Positions 26,111-34,842 of a DNA stretch of 64,000 nt are shown here, piece after piece. Position numbers and translations under genes: made by a program. Each line of letters starts with the position of its first letter. The first letter of the stretch is position 1. The notes beneath the pieces are model-generated. The model was given only the letters and a program-made list of their open reading frames with translations, was not told where the DNA came from and ran no database searches. The stretch lies in contig JAEWFT010000022.1 in NCBI GenBank assembly GCA_023388715.1, forward strand, positions 1 through 64,000, given 5' to 3'. The DNA comes from Pseudomonadota bacterium (GTDB lineage Bacteria > Pseudomonadota > Gammaproteobacteria > Xanthomonadales > Xanthomonadaceae).

Positions 26111-26956
26111 TCAGTAGCTGCACCGCCCGGACTCAAGTGCCTGCAACCGCTGCGGGTAGCTGCTGGCCAGCAGCTGGCGCCACGCCTGCCAGCCGGCGCG
26201 GCCGGCCGCGGCATCGGCGGCGTCCACCGACTTGTCGACCCGGGTGTAGTGCAGGCCGAGGTAATCGATGCCCGCCTCGCGCAGCGCATTGCGCATGTTG
26301 CTGATGTTGCGCTCGCCGTCGTCCACCAGCACCACGCGCTCGTAGCGCAGCCCCAGCCTGCGCAGCAGGTCCAGCAACACCAGTCCCTTGTCCTGGCCGG
26401 TGGTCATGAACACGCCCTGGTCGTACACCACGCGCACCGGGTCCGCGCCGGGCGCCTTGCGGAAGTCCCAGCTGCGGCCATCGGTCGACGCGCCCAGCGG
26501 TTGCGGCAGGCGGTAGCCGACGTCGCGCAGCGTGCGCAGGGTGCCGCCGCGGTACAGCGGATTGCGCGAGGTCAGCAGCAGGGTGTCGGCCTGCAACCTG
26601 TTCACCAGCGCGGGGCCATCGGGCTGGGTCGGTTGCTGGCTGCCGGCTTCGTAATTGAGCGCGATCACGTCGAACAAGCAGGGCACCTTGCCGGGGTCGG
26701 CGGGGGCCAGCGTCTTCTGCCATTCGTACCAGGCATCGCTGCCGAAAAAGCCGGCCGAGGTCAGCAGGGTGTCGTCGATGTCCAGTACTAGCAGGGTGCG
26801 GCGCGGCGATTGCGCGAGCGCCGGCGCGATCGCCGCAAGGTCGGTGACCTGGCGCACGTCGGAGGCGACGGGCCCGGCGTTTCGCAGCGGTGCTGCGCTG
26901 CACCCGGCCAGCACGACCAGCAACCCGGCCAGCAGGGTGGGGGAAAAGCGGCGCAT
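26111..26956 (-). CDS. HAD-superfamily lipoprotein (DUF2608-type)
   Basis: The 281-residue product has a lipoprotein signal (MRRFSPTLLAGLLVVLAGC) and a HAD-type phosphatase core. The nucleophile motif is LVLDIDDTLL (Asp59 and Asp61), with the LLLTSRN motif II region and VLVDDGERNISN as the acidic motif IV. It resembles DUF2608 proteins, a family of exported HAD enzymes with unknown substrate. All HAD motif positions look intact. An AGGAG lies 6 bases before the ATG, and a TACACT hexamer (26983-26988, - strand) gives a leader of about 20 bases. The gene is separate from rep by 50 bases. Confidence 0.82.
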   Translation of the reverse strand: MRRFSPTLLAGLLVVLAGCSAAPLRNAGPVASDVRQVTDLAAIAPALAQSPRRTLLVLDIDDTLLTSAGFFGSDAWYEWQKTLAPADPGKVPCLFDVIALNYEAGSQQPTQPDGPALVNRLQADTLLLTSRNPLYRGGTLRTLRDVGYRLPQPLGASTDGRSWDFRKAPGADPVRVVYDQGVFMTTGQDKGLVLLDLLRRLGLRYERVVLVDDGERNISNMRNALREAGIDYLGLHYTRVDKSVDAADAAAGRAGWQAWRQLLASSYPQRLQALESGRCSY

Positions 26957-26982
26957 GGGCGGCTCCTGGGGGACGTGCGGCA

Positions 26983-26988
26983 AGTGTA
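26983..26988 (-). promoter_or_regulatory. -10 element of the HAD lipoprotein gene
   Basis: TACACT on the - strand, 26 bases before the ATG at 26956. Unlike the leaderless cases, a proper AGGAG Shine-Dalgarno lies between. Confidence 0.4.
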
Positions 26989-27006
26989 CGGCGCGCGCGG
27001 CGACCG

Positions 27007-29001
27007 TCATTCCGCCAGCAGCGCGCGGATGTTGGCGAAGCCGGCGCTGCGGCGCTCGGCCTTGTGCGCGGCATCGGCCACCGGGTCGGCGCCGTCGCGC
27101 TGCAGCTCCGCCGCCGGCAGTTCGTCGATGAAGCGGCTCGGCTTCAGCCGCAGGCGGTCGCCCCAGCGCTGGGCCTCCCTGGCGTGCGAAAGCCACAGTC
27201 GCTCCTTGGCGCGGGTGATGCCGACGTAGAACAGCCGGCGCTCCTCGTCGATCCGGCCTTCCTCGATGCTGGCGTCGTGCGGCAGGTTGCCGTCCTCGAC
27301 GCCGACGATGAAGACGTAGCGGAACTCCAGGCCCTTGGCGGCGTGCATCGACATCATCCGCACCTGGTTGCCGGCGTCGCCCTTGTCGGCGTGGCTGAGC
27401 AGCGCCAGCGCGGCGGCCAGCTCACCCGGGCCGCTGGTGCGCGGGCCATCGAACCAGTCGGCCAGTTCGTCGAGGTTGCGCCGGCGCGCCTGGAACTGCG
27501 CCTCGTCCTTGCACGACGCGCGCAGGGCGGCGAGCAGGCCGGAGCGCTCGTTCAACTTGCGCACCAGTTCCGCAGGCGCCAGCGTGCGTGCGTCCATGCG
27601 CAGGCCGCGGACGATGTCGGCGAACCCCTGCAGCGCGTTCGCCGCGCGGGCCGGCAGCTGCTTCGACAGGCCGATCGATTCGGCCGCGCGCGACAGCGGC
27701 AGGTGCGCGTGGTTGGCCAGTTCCCCCAGCCGCTGCAGGGTGGTGGCGCCGACCCCGCGGTTGGGCGACTGCACCGCGCGCAGGAAGGCGGCATCGTCGT
27801 CGGGGTTGGCCAGCAGCCGCAGCCACGCCAATGCATCCTTGACCTCGCCGCGGTCGAGGAAGGCGGTGCCGCCGCTGAGGTGGTAGGGGATGCGCAGCAG
27901 CTGCAGCGCCTTTTCCAGCGCGCGGCTCTGGTGGTTGCCGCGGAACAGGATGCAGAACTCGCTCCATGGCGCGGCGCCGCCCTGATTGGACAACTTCTGC
28001 GCGGTGAACTGGATCTCCGAGGCGACCTTCTCCGCCTCGTGCGCCGCGTCCTTGCATTCCCAGACGCGGATGCGCTCGCCGTCGGCGGCATCGCTCCACA
28101 GGGTCTTGGGGTGTTCGTGGGGATTGTTGGCGATCAGCGCGTTGGCCGCGCGCAGCACGCGATTGGAACAGCGGTAGTTCTGCTCCAGCTTGACGATGCG
28201 CAGCGCGGGGTAGTCGCTGCCCAGCTGCAGCAGGTTGTCCGGGTTGGCCCCGCGCCAGGCGTAGATGCTCTGGTCGTCGTCGCCCACGCAGGTGAACTGG
28301 CCGGGCGCGCCCGCCAGCGCCTTCAGCAGCCGGTACTGGGCATCGTTGGTGTCCTGCGATTCGTCCACCAGCAGGTAGCCGATGCGCTCGCGCCAGCCGG
28401 CCAGTGCTTCCGCATCCGTTTCCAGCAACTGCACCGGCAGCCGGATCAGGTCATCGAAATCCAGCGCGTTGAAGCTGGCCAGGCGTTGCTGGTAGAGCGC
28501 GTAGACCGTGGCCGCCTCGCGCTCGCGGTTGCTGCGCGCGGCCGCCAGCGCCTGTTCCGGCGACAGCCCGGCATTCTTCGCGCGCGAGACCAGCTGCTTC
28601 ATCGCCTCGACCGCATCGGGCTTGCTGCCGGCGGGCAGCAGGTCCTTCACCTGGCGCCCGGCATCGTCGGCATCGAAGATCGAAAAGCCGCGGCGCAGGC
28701 CGAGCTTGGCGTGGTCGACCTGCAGGATCTTGAGCCCCAGCGCATGGAAGGTGCTGATGGTCAGTTCCTGCGCGCCGTCGCCGCGGATGCGCTTGGCAAC
28801 GCGCTCGCGCATCTCGCGCGCCGCCTTGTTGGTGAAGGTGATCGCGGCGATCCGCCTGGCGGGGTAGCGCCCGGTCTGGATCAGGTGCGCGATCTTCTCC
28901 ACGATCACCCGGGTCTTGCCGCTGCCGGCTCCGGCCAGCACCAGCAGCGGCCCTTCGGTATGCAGGACGGCTTCGCGCTGGGGGGGATTGAGGCCATGCA
29001 T
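27007..29001 (-). CDS. rep: ATP-dependent DNA helicase Rep
   Basis: Rep is a superfamily 1A 3'-5' helicase that clears proteins ahead of replication forks. The 664-residue product begins MHGLNPPQREAVLHTEGPLLVLAGAGSGKT (Walker A at residues 23-30). It has motif II LLVDESQDTN, motif III GDDDQSIYAWRGA, motif IV LEQNYR, and the C-terminal motifs MSMHAAKGLEF and RRLFYVGITRAKE. Length and N-terminus fit Rep better than UvrD or PcrA. The ATG at 29001 has a TACAAT hexamer 9 bases upstream. Confidence 0.96.
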   Translation of the reverse strand: MHGLNPPQREAVLHTEGPLLVLAGAGSGKTRVIVEKIAHLIQTGRYPARRIAAITFTNKAAREMRERVAKRIRGDGAQELTISTFHALGLKILQVDHAKLGLRRGFSIFDADDAGRQVKDLLPAGSKPDAVEAMKQLVSRAKNAGLSPEQALAAARSNREREAATVYALYQQRLASFNALDFDDLIRLPVQLLETDAEALAGWRERIGYLLVDESQDTNDAQYRLLKALAGAPGQFTCVGDDDQSIYAWRGANPDNLLQLGSDYPALRIVKLEQNYRCSNRVLRAANALIANNPHEHPKTLWSDAADGERIRVWECKDAAHEAEKVASEIQFTAQKLSNQGGAAPWSEFCILFRGNHQSRALEKALQLLRIPYHLSGGTAFLDRGEVKDALAWLRLLANPDDDAAFLRAVQSPNRGVGATTLQRLGELANHAHLPLSRAAESIGLSKQLPARAANALQGFADIVRGLRMDARTLAPAELVRKLNERSGLLAALRASCKDEAQFQARRRNLDELADWFDGPRTSGPGELAAALALLSHADKGDAGNQVRMMSMHAAKGLEFRYVFIVGVEDGNLPHDASIEEGRIDEERRLFYVGITRAKERLWLSHAREAQRWGDRLRLKPSRFIDELPAAELQRDGADPVADAAHKAERRSAGFANIRALLAE

Positions 29002-29010
29002 GGGGCGGCG

Positions 29011-29016
29011 ATTGTA
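29011..29016 (-). promoter_or_regulatory. -10 element of rep
   Basis: TACAAT on the - strand, five of six matches, ending 9 bases before the rep ATG. The leader would be only a few bases. It is divergent from TAGAAT at 29052-29057. Confidence 0.5.
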
Positions 29017-29051
29017 GCCTGCGTCCCGCGGGGTGCAGGCGCGCCCGCCGG

Positions 29052-29057
29052 TAGAAT
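29052..29057 (+). promoter_or_regulatory. -10 element of the Sel1-like gene
   Basis: TAGAAT on the + strand, 6 bases before the ATG at 29064. If the lower ATG (29097) is used instead, the leader would be about 33 bases and include a GGAG. Confidence 0.5.
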
Positions 29058-29063
29058 CCGCCG

Positions 29064-29846
29064 ATGGCCGCCGTCGTGCGCGGCGCGGAGGCGGTGATGG
29101 CGAAGCGGACCACGATGGCCGTGGCTCTGGTGCTGGCAACACAGCTGGCGCATGCCGCGCCGCCGGCGGCCACGCCGCCCGTGCCCGACCCGGTCACGAT
29201 GACCGAGGGCTTCCTTGCCGCGCATCCCGACCTGCGCTGGCGCAACGAGGGCCTGCGCGCGCACCAGGCCGGCCAGTACGGCGTGGCGATGACCCGGCTG
29301 CTGCGCGCGGCCCGCTTCGCCGACAAGCCGGCGCAGGCGATCATCGCGGAGATGCACTGGCGCGGGGTCGGCGTGCCGCAGGACCGCGCGCTGGGCTACG
29401 CCTGGATGGACATCGCCGCCGAGCGCCTGTACCCGGCCTTCCTCGCGCACCGCGAGGCGTACTGGGAGGCGCTGGGCCCGGCCGAGCGCGAGGATGCGAT
29501 CGCGCGGGGGCAGAAGGTGCTCGCGGAGTACGGCGATGACGTGGCCAAGCCGCGGCTGGAGGAGGTGCTGCGGCGCGAACGGCGCAGCGTGACCGGCAGC
29601 CGCACCGGCTTCGTCGGCAACCTCACCATCATTCCCTACACCGGGCCGCTCGCCGGCACCGGGATGACCGTTTCCGGCCACGAGTACTACGCCGAGAAGT
29701 ATTGGGAGCCCGTGGCCTACTGGGCGCACCAGGACACCCTGTGGAACGCGCCGCTGCGCGGGAGGGTGAAGGTGGGCGAGCTCGAGAAGACCGACGCGCG
29801 CGACGCCACGCCGCCGGCGGTCGGGGATCCGAAGGACAACGACTGA
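29064..29846 (+). CDS. Exported Sel1/TPR-like protein
   Basis: The 260-residue product has a signal peptide (core MAVALVLATQLAHA) and two to three Sel1-like helical repeats, seen in LLRAARFADKPAQAIIAEMHWRGVGVPQDRALGYAWMDIAAE. A distinct C-terminal part carries VGNLTIIPYTG and YYAEKYWEPVAYW. Sel1 repeats mediate protein contacts; no enzyme motif is visible. Two starts compete: 29064, with leaderless spacing to TAGAAT, and 29097, with GGAG 6 bases upstream and a shorter signal-peptide n-region. I give the longer form. It lies 7 bases before tdk, so the two are probably co-transcribed. Confidence 0.8.
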   Translation: MAAVVRGAEAVMAKRTTMAVALVLATQLAHAAPPAATPPVPDPVTMTEGFLAAHPDLRWRNEGLRAHQAGQYGVAMTRLLRAARFADKPAQAIIAEMHWRGVGVPQDRALGYAWMDIAAERLYPAFLAHREAYWEALGPAEREDAIARGQKVLAEYGDDVAKPRLEEVLRRERRSVTGSRTGFVGNLTIIPYTGPLAGTGMTVSGHEYYAEKYWEPVAYWAHQDTLWNAPLRGRVKVGELEKTDARDATPPAVGDPKDND

Positions 29847-29853
29847 GACCGGC

Positions 29854-30474
29854 ATGGCCAAGCTCTATTTCTATTTTTCGGCGATGAACGCCGGCAAGAC
29901 CACGACCCTGCTGCAGTCGGCGCACAACTACCGCGAGCGCGGGATGCGGGTGGCCATCCTGACCCCGCGCCTGGACCATCGCGACGGCAGCGGGGTGGTC
30001 GCCTCGCGGATCGGGCTGCAGGCCGAAGGCATCGCGTTCGGGCGCGACGACGACCTGCAGCGCGTGGTGGAAGCGGACATCGCCGCGCACGGCCCGCTGC
30101 ATTGCGTGCTGGTCGACGAGGCGCAGTTCCTCACCCGCGCGCAGGTCTGGCAGCTGAGCGAAGTGGTCGACGCGCTGCGCATCCCGGTGCTGTGCTACGG
30201 CCTGCGCACCGATTTCCGCGGCGAGCTGTTCGAGGGCAGCCAGTACCTGCTCGCCTGGGCCGATGAGCTGTCGGAGATCAAGACGATCTGCCACAGCGGC
30301 AGGAAGGCAACCATGACGGTGCGCGTCAACGAGGCCGGGCATGCGCTGCAGGCGGGACCGCAGGTGGAGATCGGCGGCAACGAGCGCTATGTCTCGGTGA
30401 GCCGCGAGGAATTCAAGAAGGTGATGCGCGGCGAGGCGGTGATCCAGCCGCTGCAGGCGACGCTCCCGCTCTGA
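29854..30474 (+). CDS. tdk: Thymidine kinase (type II), zinc site degenerate
   Basis: Tdk phosphorylates thymidine in the salvage pathway. The 206-residue product has the P-loop SAMNAGKTT, the DEAQFL Walker B region, the CYGLRTDFRGELFEGS loop and the GGNERYVSVS segment. In the E. coli enzyme the lasso region holds a structural zinc through C-x-C and C-x-x-H type ligands (ICFCG and SVCRKH, from memory). Here the matching stretches read ICHSG and SVSREE, so most ligands are missing. The fold may be stabilised in another way, as could be true across the clade. The 3' end overlaps the convergent kinase gene by 62 bases. Confidence 0.94.
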   Translation: MAKLYFYFSAMNAGKTTTLLQSAHNYRERGMRVAILTPRLDHRDGSGVVASRIGLQAEGIAFGRDDDLQRVVEADIAAHGPLHCVLVDEAQFLTRAQVWQLSEVVDALRIPVLCYGLRTDFRGELFEGSQYLLAWADELSEIKTICHSGRKATMTVRVNEAGHALQAGPQVEIGGNERYVSVSREEFKKVMRGEAVIQPLQATLPL

Positions 30475-33280
30475 CACCGCCCGCGCCTGCGCGGCAGGCG
30501 TCGCGGATGGCGCTGATCGCGCGCCGGACGGAGCCCCCCTCCGGCATCGCCAGCTGCAGCTCCGCCAGCAGCGCGTCCAGCTGCAGCCGTGCGGCGCGTG
30601 GCTGCTGTCGGCAGGCGGCCTCCGCGGCGTAGGCGCGCGCCAGCCACGACGCCTTGCGCTGCTCCACGTCGTCGCCTGCGATGCGTCCCTGCGCGGCGAG
30701 GTCGGCGCCCGCATCCGCGGCCCCGTGTCGCGCGCGGAAGCGCGCCAGCGAGATCAGCGCCTGCCGGGTATGCGAATGGGCGTCGCCATAGCCGGCCCGG
30801 GTCAGGCGCACCGCGTTGCGCAGCGCCGCCTCGGCCTCCGCGGTGCGCCCCAGCGCATCCAGCACCTCCCCGCGCAGGCGTTCGTTGTCGCCCACCAGCG
30901 GGTGCGTGGCGCCGTACTGGCGGAGGCGCATCGCGCCGGCTTCGTCCAGCAGCTCCAGCGCCTGGGCGTTCTCGCCGATGCTGGCCAGGATCATCGCCAT
31001 GTTGAACAGGCCGCCGGAGGATTGGCCTTCGTGCGGTGTCGCGCGCCAAGCCTCGATCGCGCGGCGCTGGTACTGCAGCGCGCGCGCGGTGTCGCCGCGT
31101 TCCCAGGCGGTGATCGCCAGGCTGTTGTACGCGCGCGCCATGTCCGGGTGCATCGGGTCCAGCCGCGTCCGCATCCAGCCCAGCGCGTCCAGGAAGATGG
31201 TTTCCGCCTCGCTGAAGCGACCCAGGTCGACGTAGAGCGCCGCCAGCTGGCGGTTGGCATCGATCGCCTCCCGGTGGCGCGGACCCCGCAGTTCGCGCGC
31301 CAGCTGCAGCGACGCCCGGCAGTCGTCCACCGCGCCGGTCACGTCGTCCGCCGCCCGCTTGAGCGAACAGCGCGCGCGCAGGATGTCGATCGCCAGCGGA
31401 TGGTGGCCGCCCGCGTGCCTGCGCAACTGCGCCAGCGCCGCGTCGAGGGTAGCGATCGCGGCGCGGGTGTCGCCGCGGTCCGACTCCAGGGTCGACAGGT
31501 CCAGCATCGTCTCCACCACGCCCGGCACGTCGCCAAGTCCGCGACGCAGCTGCAGCGCGCGCTGGTGCAGCTGCTGCGCGGTGGCGGTGCGGCCGAGCTC
31601 GCGGTGGCAACGGCCGAGCTGGGCATGGAAGGTGGCCGCCTGCGACGGCAGGCGGCCTTCCTCGTCCACCGCCAGTGCCTGCAACGGCTGCATGGTGGCC
31701 ACGCAGCCACGCAGGTTGCCCAACTGGCGGTGGACGTTGCCATGCAGCGCGGCGGCCTCGAGCCGCAGGCTGTCCGGCGCCTCCGGCAATTGCGCCAGCA
31801 GCGCGGCCTGGCGGCGCAGCAGGTCGTCGGCATCGCGGTAATCACCCAGCCCCAGCTTCAGCCGCGCAACCACCCCGTAGAGTTCCGCGCGCGCCTGCGG
31901 CTGCCGCGCCAGGCTGCTTTCGCCGCGCAGGATGCCCATGTCGAGCAGGCTGCGCAGGTCGATCGGCGTGTTGGGCGACGTCCCGGCGTCCTGGAACAGG
32001 TCGGCCACGAAACGCTGCATGGCCAGCGCGCGCGTGGTCTCGCGCTCCGCGCGCTGCGCCTGCCAGGTCACCACGCCGAGCGCGCCCAGCAGCAGGGCAA
32101 GGGTCGCGCCCGCGGCGGCGATCCCCCAGCGGTGGCGGCGCACGAACTTGCGGGCGCGGTAGCCCATGCCCTGGCCGCGCGCCAGCACCGGGCGCCCCCG
32201 CAGGTAGGCCAGCAGGTCCTGCGACATCGCTTCGGCGGACACGTAGCGCTGCGCGGGATCCTTGGCCAGTGCCTTGAGCACGATGTTGTCGAGGTCGCCC
32301 GCCAGTTCGCGCCCCAGCTTCGCCGGCGTGTACGGCGGGGTGGTGGCGGCGTCGGCGCGCGTGGCCGCCTGCGAGGGGCGCTGCGGCTCGCCATCGAGGA
32401 TCGCCTCCTCCCACTCCGCATCGGTCTGCCGCTTGAGCCGGTACGGCTTGCTGCCGGTCAGCAGTTCGTACAGCACCACCCCCAGCGAATAGACGTCGGT
32501 CATGGTGGTGACCGGTTCACCGCGGATCTGCTCCGGCGCCGCGTAGTGCAGGGTGAACGCGCGCACCCCGGTGCGGGTCTGCTCGGCGGGCAGCGCGTCG
32601 ACATCGAGCAGCTTGGCGATGCCGAAGTCCAGCAGGCGCACGTGGCCCTCGGTGGTGACCAGGATGTTGGACGGCTTCAGGTCGCGGTGGACGATGAGGT
32701 TGGCATGCGCATGGCTGACCGCCTCGCAGACCTGGCGGAACAGGTCCAGGCGCGCGGGGATCGGCAAGGCGCGCTCGCGGCAGTAGTCGGTGATGGCGTC
32801 GCCTTCCACGTATTCCAGCGCGAGGTAGGGCTGGCCGTCGCGGGCGATGCCGGCATCCAGCAGGCGCGCGATGAAGGGGTGCGCGAAGCGGGCGAGGATG
32901 TCGCGCTCGCGGTCGAAGCGCTGGCGCAGGCCGGTGCTGGCCAGCCCCGGGCGCAACAGCTTGAGGGCGACCCTGCGCTCGTACAGGCCGTCCGCGCGCG
33001 ATGCCAGCCAGACCTGGCCCATCCCGCCCTCGCCCAGCAGCCGCTCCAGCCGGTAAGGCCCGAGCCGGGTGCCTGCGTGCGACTCCAGTGGCAGCCCGGC
33101 CAGCGGTTCGCTCAGGAAGCCGGCGTCGTCCTCCTCCAGCTGCAGCAGGCGCTCGAGTTCGTCGGCCAGCGCCGGATCGTCACGGCGGTGCGCGGCAAGC
33201 GCTGCGGCGCGCTCGCCCGGCTCCAGCTCAAGCAGCGCATCCAGCAGCGGCGACAGGCGGCTCCAGCGTTCGGCGTCCAT
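30413..33280 (-). CDS. Membrane Ser/Thr protein kinase with C-terminal TPR region
   Basis: The 955-residue product has a short helical start (residues 1-60), a complete Hanks-type kinase domain from about 73 to 340 and one membrane helix at about 386-406. About 500 residues of tetratricopeptide-like repeats follow. Catalytic marks are GEGGMGQV (glycine loop), Lys107, HRDLKPSN (Asp200), DFG (218-220) and APE. The TPR part probably faces the periplasm. The gene follows an ECF sigma-factor gene by 30 bases, a pairing typical of this kinase group. The last ~20 codons (Ala/Gly/Pro/Ser-rich) overlap tdk in the opposite direction. The signal sensed and the targets are unknown. Confidence 0.93.
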   Translation of the reverse strand: MDAERWSRLSPLLDALLELEPGERAAALAAHRRDDPALADELERLLQLEEDDAGFLSEPLAGLPLESHAGTRLGPYRLERLLGEGGMGQVWLASRADGLYERRVALKLLRPGLASTGLRQRFDRERDILARFAHPFIARLLDAGIARDGQPYLALEYVEGDAITDYCRERALPIPARLDLFRQVCEAVSHAHANLIVHRDLKPSNILVTTEGHVRLLDFGIAKLLDVDALPAEQTRTGVRAFTLHYAAPEQIRGEPVTTMTDVYSLGVVLYELLTGSKPYRLKRQTDAEWEEAILDGEPQRPSQAATRADAATTPPYTPAKLGRELAGDLDNIVLKALAKDPAQRYVSAEAMSQDLLAYLRGRPVLARGQGMGYRARKFVRRHRWGIAAAGATLALLLGALGVVTWQAQRAERETTRALAMQRFVADLFQDAGTSPNTPIDLRSLLDMGILRGESSLARQPQARAELYGVVARLKLGLGDYRDADDLLRRQAALLAQLPEAPDSLRLEAAALHGNVHRQLGNLRGCVATMQPLQALAVDEEGRLPSQAATFHAQLGRCHRELGRTATAQQLHQRALQLRRGLGDVPGVVETMLDLSTLESDRGDTRAAIATLDAALAQLRRHAGGHHPLAIDILRARCSLKRAADDVTGAVDDCRASLQLARELRGPRHREAIDANRQLAALYVDLGRFSEAETIFLDALGWMRTRLDPMHPDMARAYNSLAITAWERGDTARALQYQRRAIEAWRATPHEGQSSGGLFNMAMILASIGENAQALELLDEAGAMRLRQYGATHPLVGDNERLRGEVLDALGRTAEAEAALRNAVRLTRAGYGDAHSHTRQALISLARFRARHGAADAGADLAAQGRIAGDDVEQRKASWLARAYAAEAACRQQPRAARLQLDALLAELQLAMPEGGSVRRAISAIRDACRAGAGGVRAGASPAAAGSPPRRASPS

Positions 33281-33310
33281 TCGCCAACGGCCGCGCCGAC
33301 GCTACCCGCG

Positions 33311-33889
33311 TCAGGTGCGGGGCGCCTCGTCGAGCGATGCCAGCAGGAACATCCGCGCCTTCTGCCAGTCGCGCCGGATGCTGCGTTCGGAGCGTTCCAT
33401 CAGCGCGGCGATCTCCACCTCCGAAAGCCCGGCGAAGTAGCGCAGTTCCACCACCTGCGCCAGCCGCGGATCGACCTCGGCCAGCCGGCCCAGGGCGACG
33501 TCCAGGCCCAGCATCTCCTCGTCCAGGCGCAGGCCGCCCTCCAGCTCCTCCGGCAGGTCGGTGACGCGGTGCAGGTCGCCGCCACGCTTCTGCGCCAGCC
33601 GCTGGCGGGCGTAGTCGACCACGACCGAGCGCATCGCGGACGCGGCGTAGGCGAAGAAATGCGCGCGGTCGTCGAACTGCGCCGCCCCGTTGCCGCGCCC
33701 GGCCAGCTTCAGGTAGGCCTCGTGGACCAGCGCGGTGGCGTCCAGGGTGTGGCCATGCTGGCCCGCCAGCTGCCGTCGCGCCATGCCATGCAGCTCGCGG
33801 TAGAGCGTCGCCAGCACGTCGTCGAGCGCGCCACGGTCGCCGGCGCGGGCGGCTTCGAGCAGGACGGTGATGTCACCGGGTTGGTCCAT
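33311..33889 (-). CDS. ECF-type RNA polymerase sigma factor (TIGR02999-like)
   Basis: The 192-residue product has sigma region 2 (HEAYLKLAGRGNGAAQFDDRAHFFAYAASAMRSVVVDYAR) and region 4 (VVELRYFAGLSEVEIAALMERSERSIRRDWQKARMFL). It resembles the TIGR02999 subfamily, which is usually encoded beside a membrane Ser/Thr kinase, exactly as here. In that group the kinase is thought to act in place of a classical anti-sigma factor; no anti-sigma gene is visible nearby. The ATG at 33889 (MDQPGD) is preferred over a GTG two codons upstream. Confidence 0.92.
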   Translation of the reverse strand: MDQPGDITVLLEAARAGDRGALDDVLATLYRELHGMARRQLAGQHGHTLDATALVHEAYLKLAGRGNGAAQFDDRAHFFAYAASAMRSVVVDYARQRLAQKRGGDLHRVTDLPEELEGGLRLDEEMLGLDVALGRLAEVDPRLAQVVELRYFAGLSEVEIAALMERSERSIRRDWQKARMFLLASLDEAPRT

Positions 33890-33937
33890 CGCCACGCCAC
33901 GACCGGGGGAGGCGCCGAATATAGCGAAACCGACCGC

Positions 33938-34747
33938 TCAGCGTTGGCAGTGCCCGCACCAGACGCTCGCACGCTGGCCGATCGCGGCCTGCCTGAGCGC
34001 GCGTCCGCAGCGCGGGCAGGGCGCGCCGCCGCGTCCGTACACCGCCAGTTCCTGCTCGAAGTAGCCCGGTGCGCCGTCGGGGCTGATGAAGTCGCGCAGG
34101 GTGGTGCCGCCGCGGGTGATGGCGTAGGCCAGGATCGCGCGCACCGCGTCGGCAAGCGCGCGATAGCGCTCGCGCGAGACCCTGCCTGCCGCCCGCACCG
34201 GCGAGATCCCGGCCCGGAACAGCGCCTCGGCGGCGTAGATGTTGCCCACGCCCACCACCACCGCCTGGTCCATCAGGAAGGCCTTGACCGGCGCGCTGCG
34301 CCCACGGCTGCGCTGGTACAGGTAGTCGCCGTCGAACGCGTCCGACAGCGGCTCCGGGCCCAGTCCGGCCAGCAGCGGATGCAGGGTGCCCGGCGGCTGC
34401 CACAGCAGGCAGCCGAAGCGGCGCGGGTCGTTGAAGCGCAGCACGGACCTGCCCAGGATGATGTCGACGTGGTCGTGGGCACGCACGGGCGTCGCGGCGG
34501 GCAACACCCGCAGGCTGCCGGACATGCCCAGGTGGAGCAGCGCGCTGCCGGCGGCGGTGTCCAGCAGCAGGTACTTGGCGCGGCGGCGGATGGCGTCGAT
34601 GCGTTGTCCCGGAAGCTGCTCGGCAACTTCCGGCGGGATCGGCCAGCGCAGGTCCGGGCGGCGCAGGAGCACGCGCTCGATCCGGCGGCCCTCAAGGTGC
34701 GGCAGCAGGCCAAGGCGGGTGGTTTCGACTTCGGGCAACTCGGGCAT
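33938..34747 (-). CDS. mutM: Formamidopyrimidine-DNA glycosylase MutM (Fpg)
   Basis: MutM removes 8-oxoguanine and ring-opened purines and nicks the site by beta,delta-elimination. The 269-residue product starts MPELPEVETT, with catalytic Pro2 and Glu3. It has the lesion-recognition region and the H2TH segment (VVGVGNIYAAEALFRAGI), and ends in an intact four-cysteine zinc finger (CPRCG...CGHCQR). The ATG at 34747 is fixed by the N-terminus. It is divergent from the desaturase gene with 95 bases between. Confidence 0.97.
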   Translation of the reverse strand: MPELPEVETTRLGLLPHLEGRRIERVLLRRPDLRWPIPPEVAEQLPGQRIDAIRRRAKYLLLDTAAGSALLHLGMSGSLRVLPAATPVRAHDHVDIILGRSVLRFNDPRRFGCLLWQPPGTLHPLLAGLGPEPLSDAFDGDYLYQRSRGRSAPVKAFLMDQAVVVGVGNIYAAEALFRAGISPVRAAGRVSRERYRALADAVRAILAYAITRGGTTLRDFISPDGAPGYFEQELAVYGRGGAPCPRCGRALRQAAIGQRASVWCGHCQR

Positions 34748-34842
34748 GCGGGCATGATGCCGTTGCCGGCGTTCAGCGGCACGTCGCGGGCGCATGGCAT
34801 CATGCCAGCGCGCCGCCATGGCGCTCACGAGACCCCCGCGCA

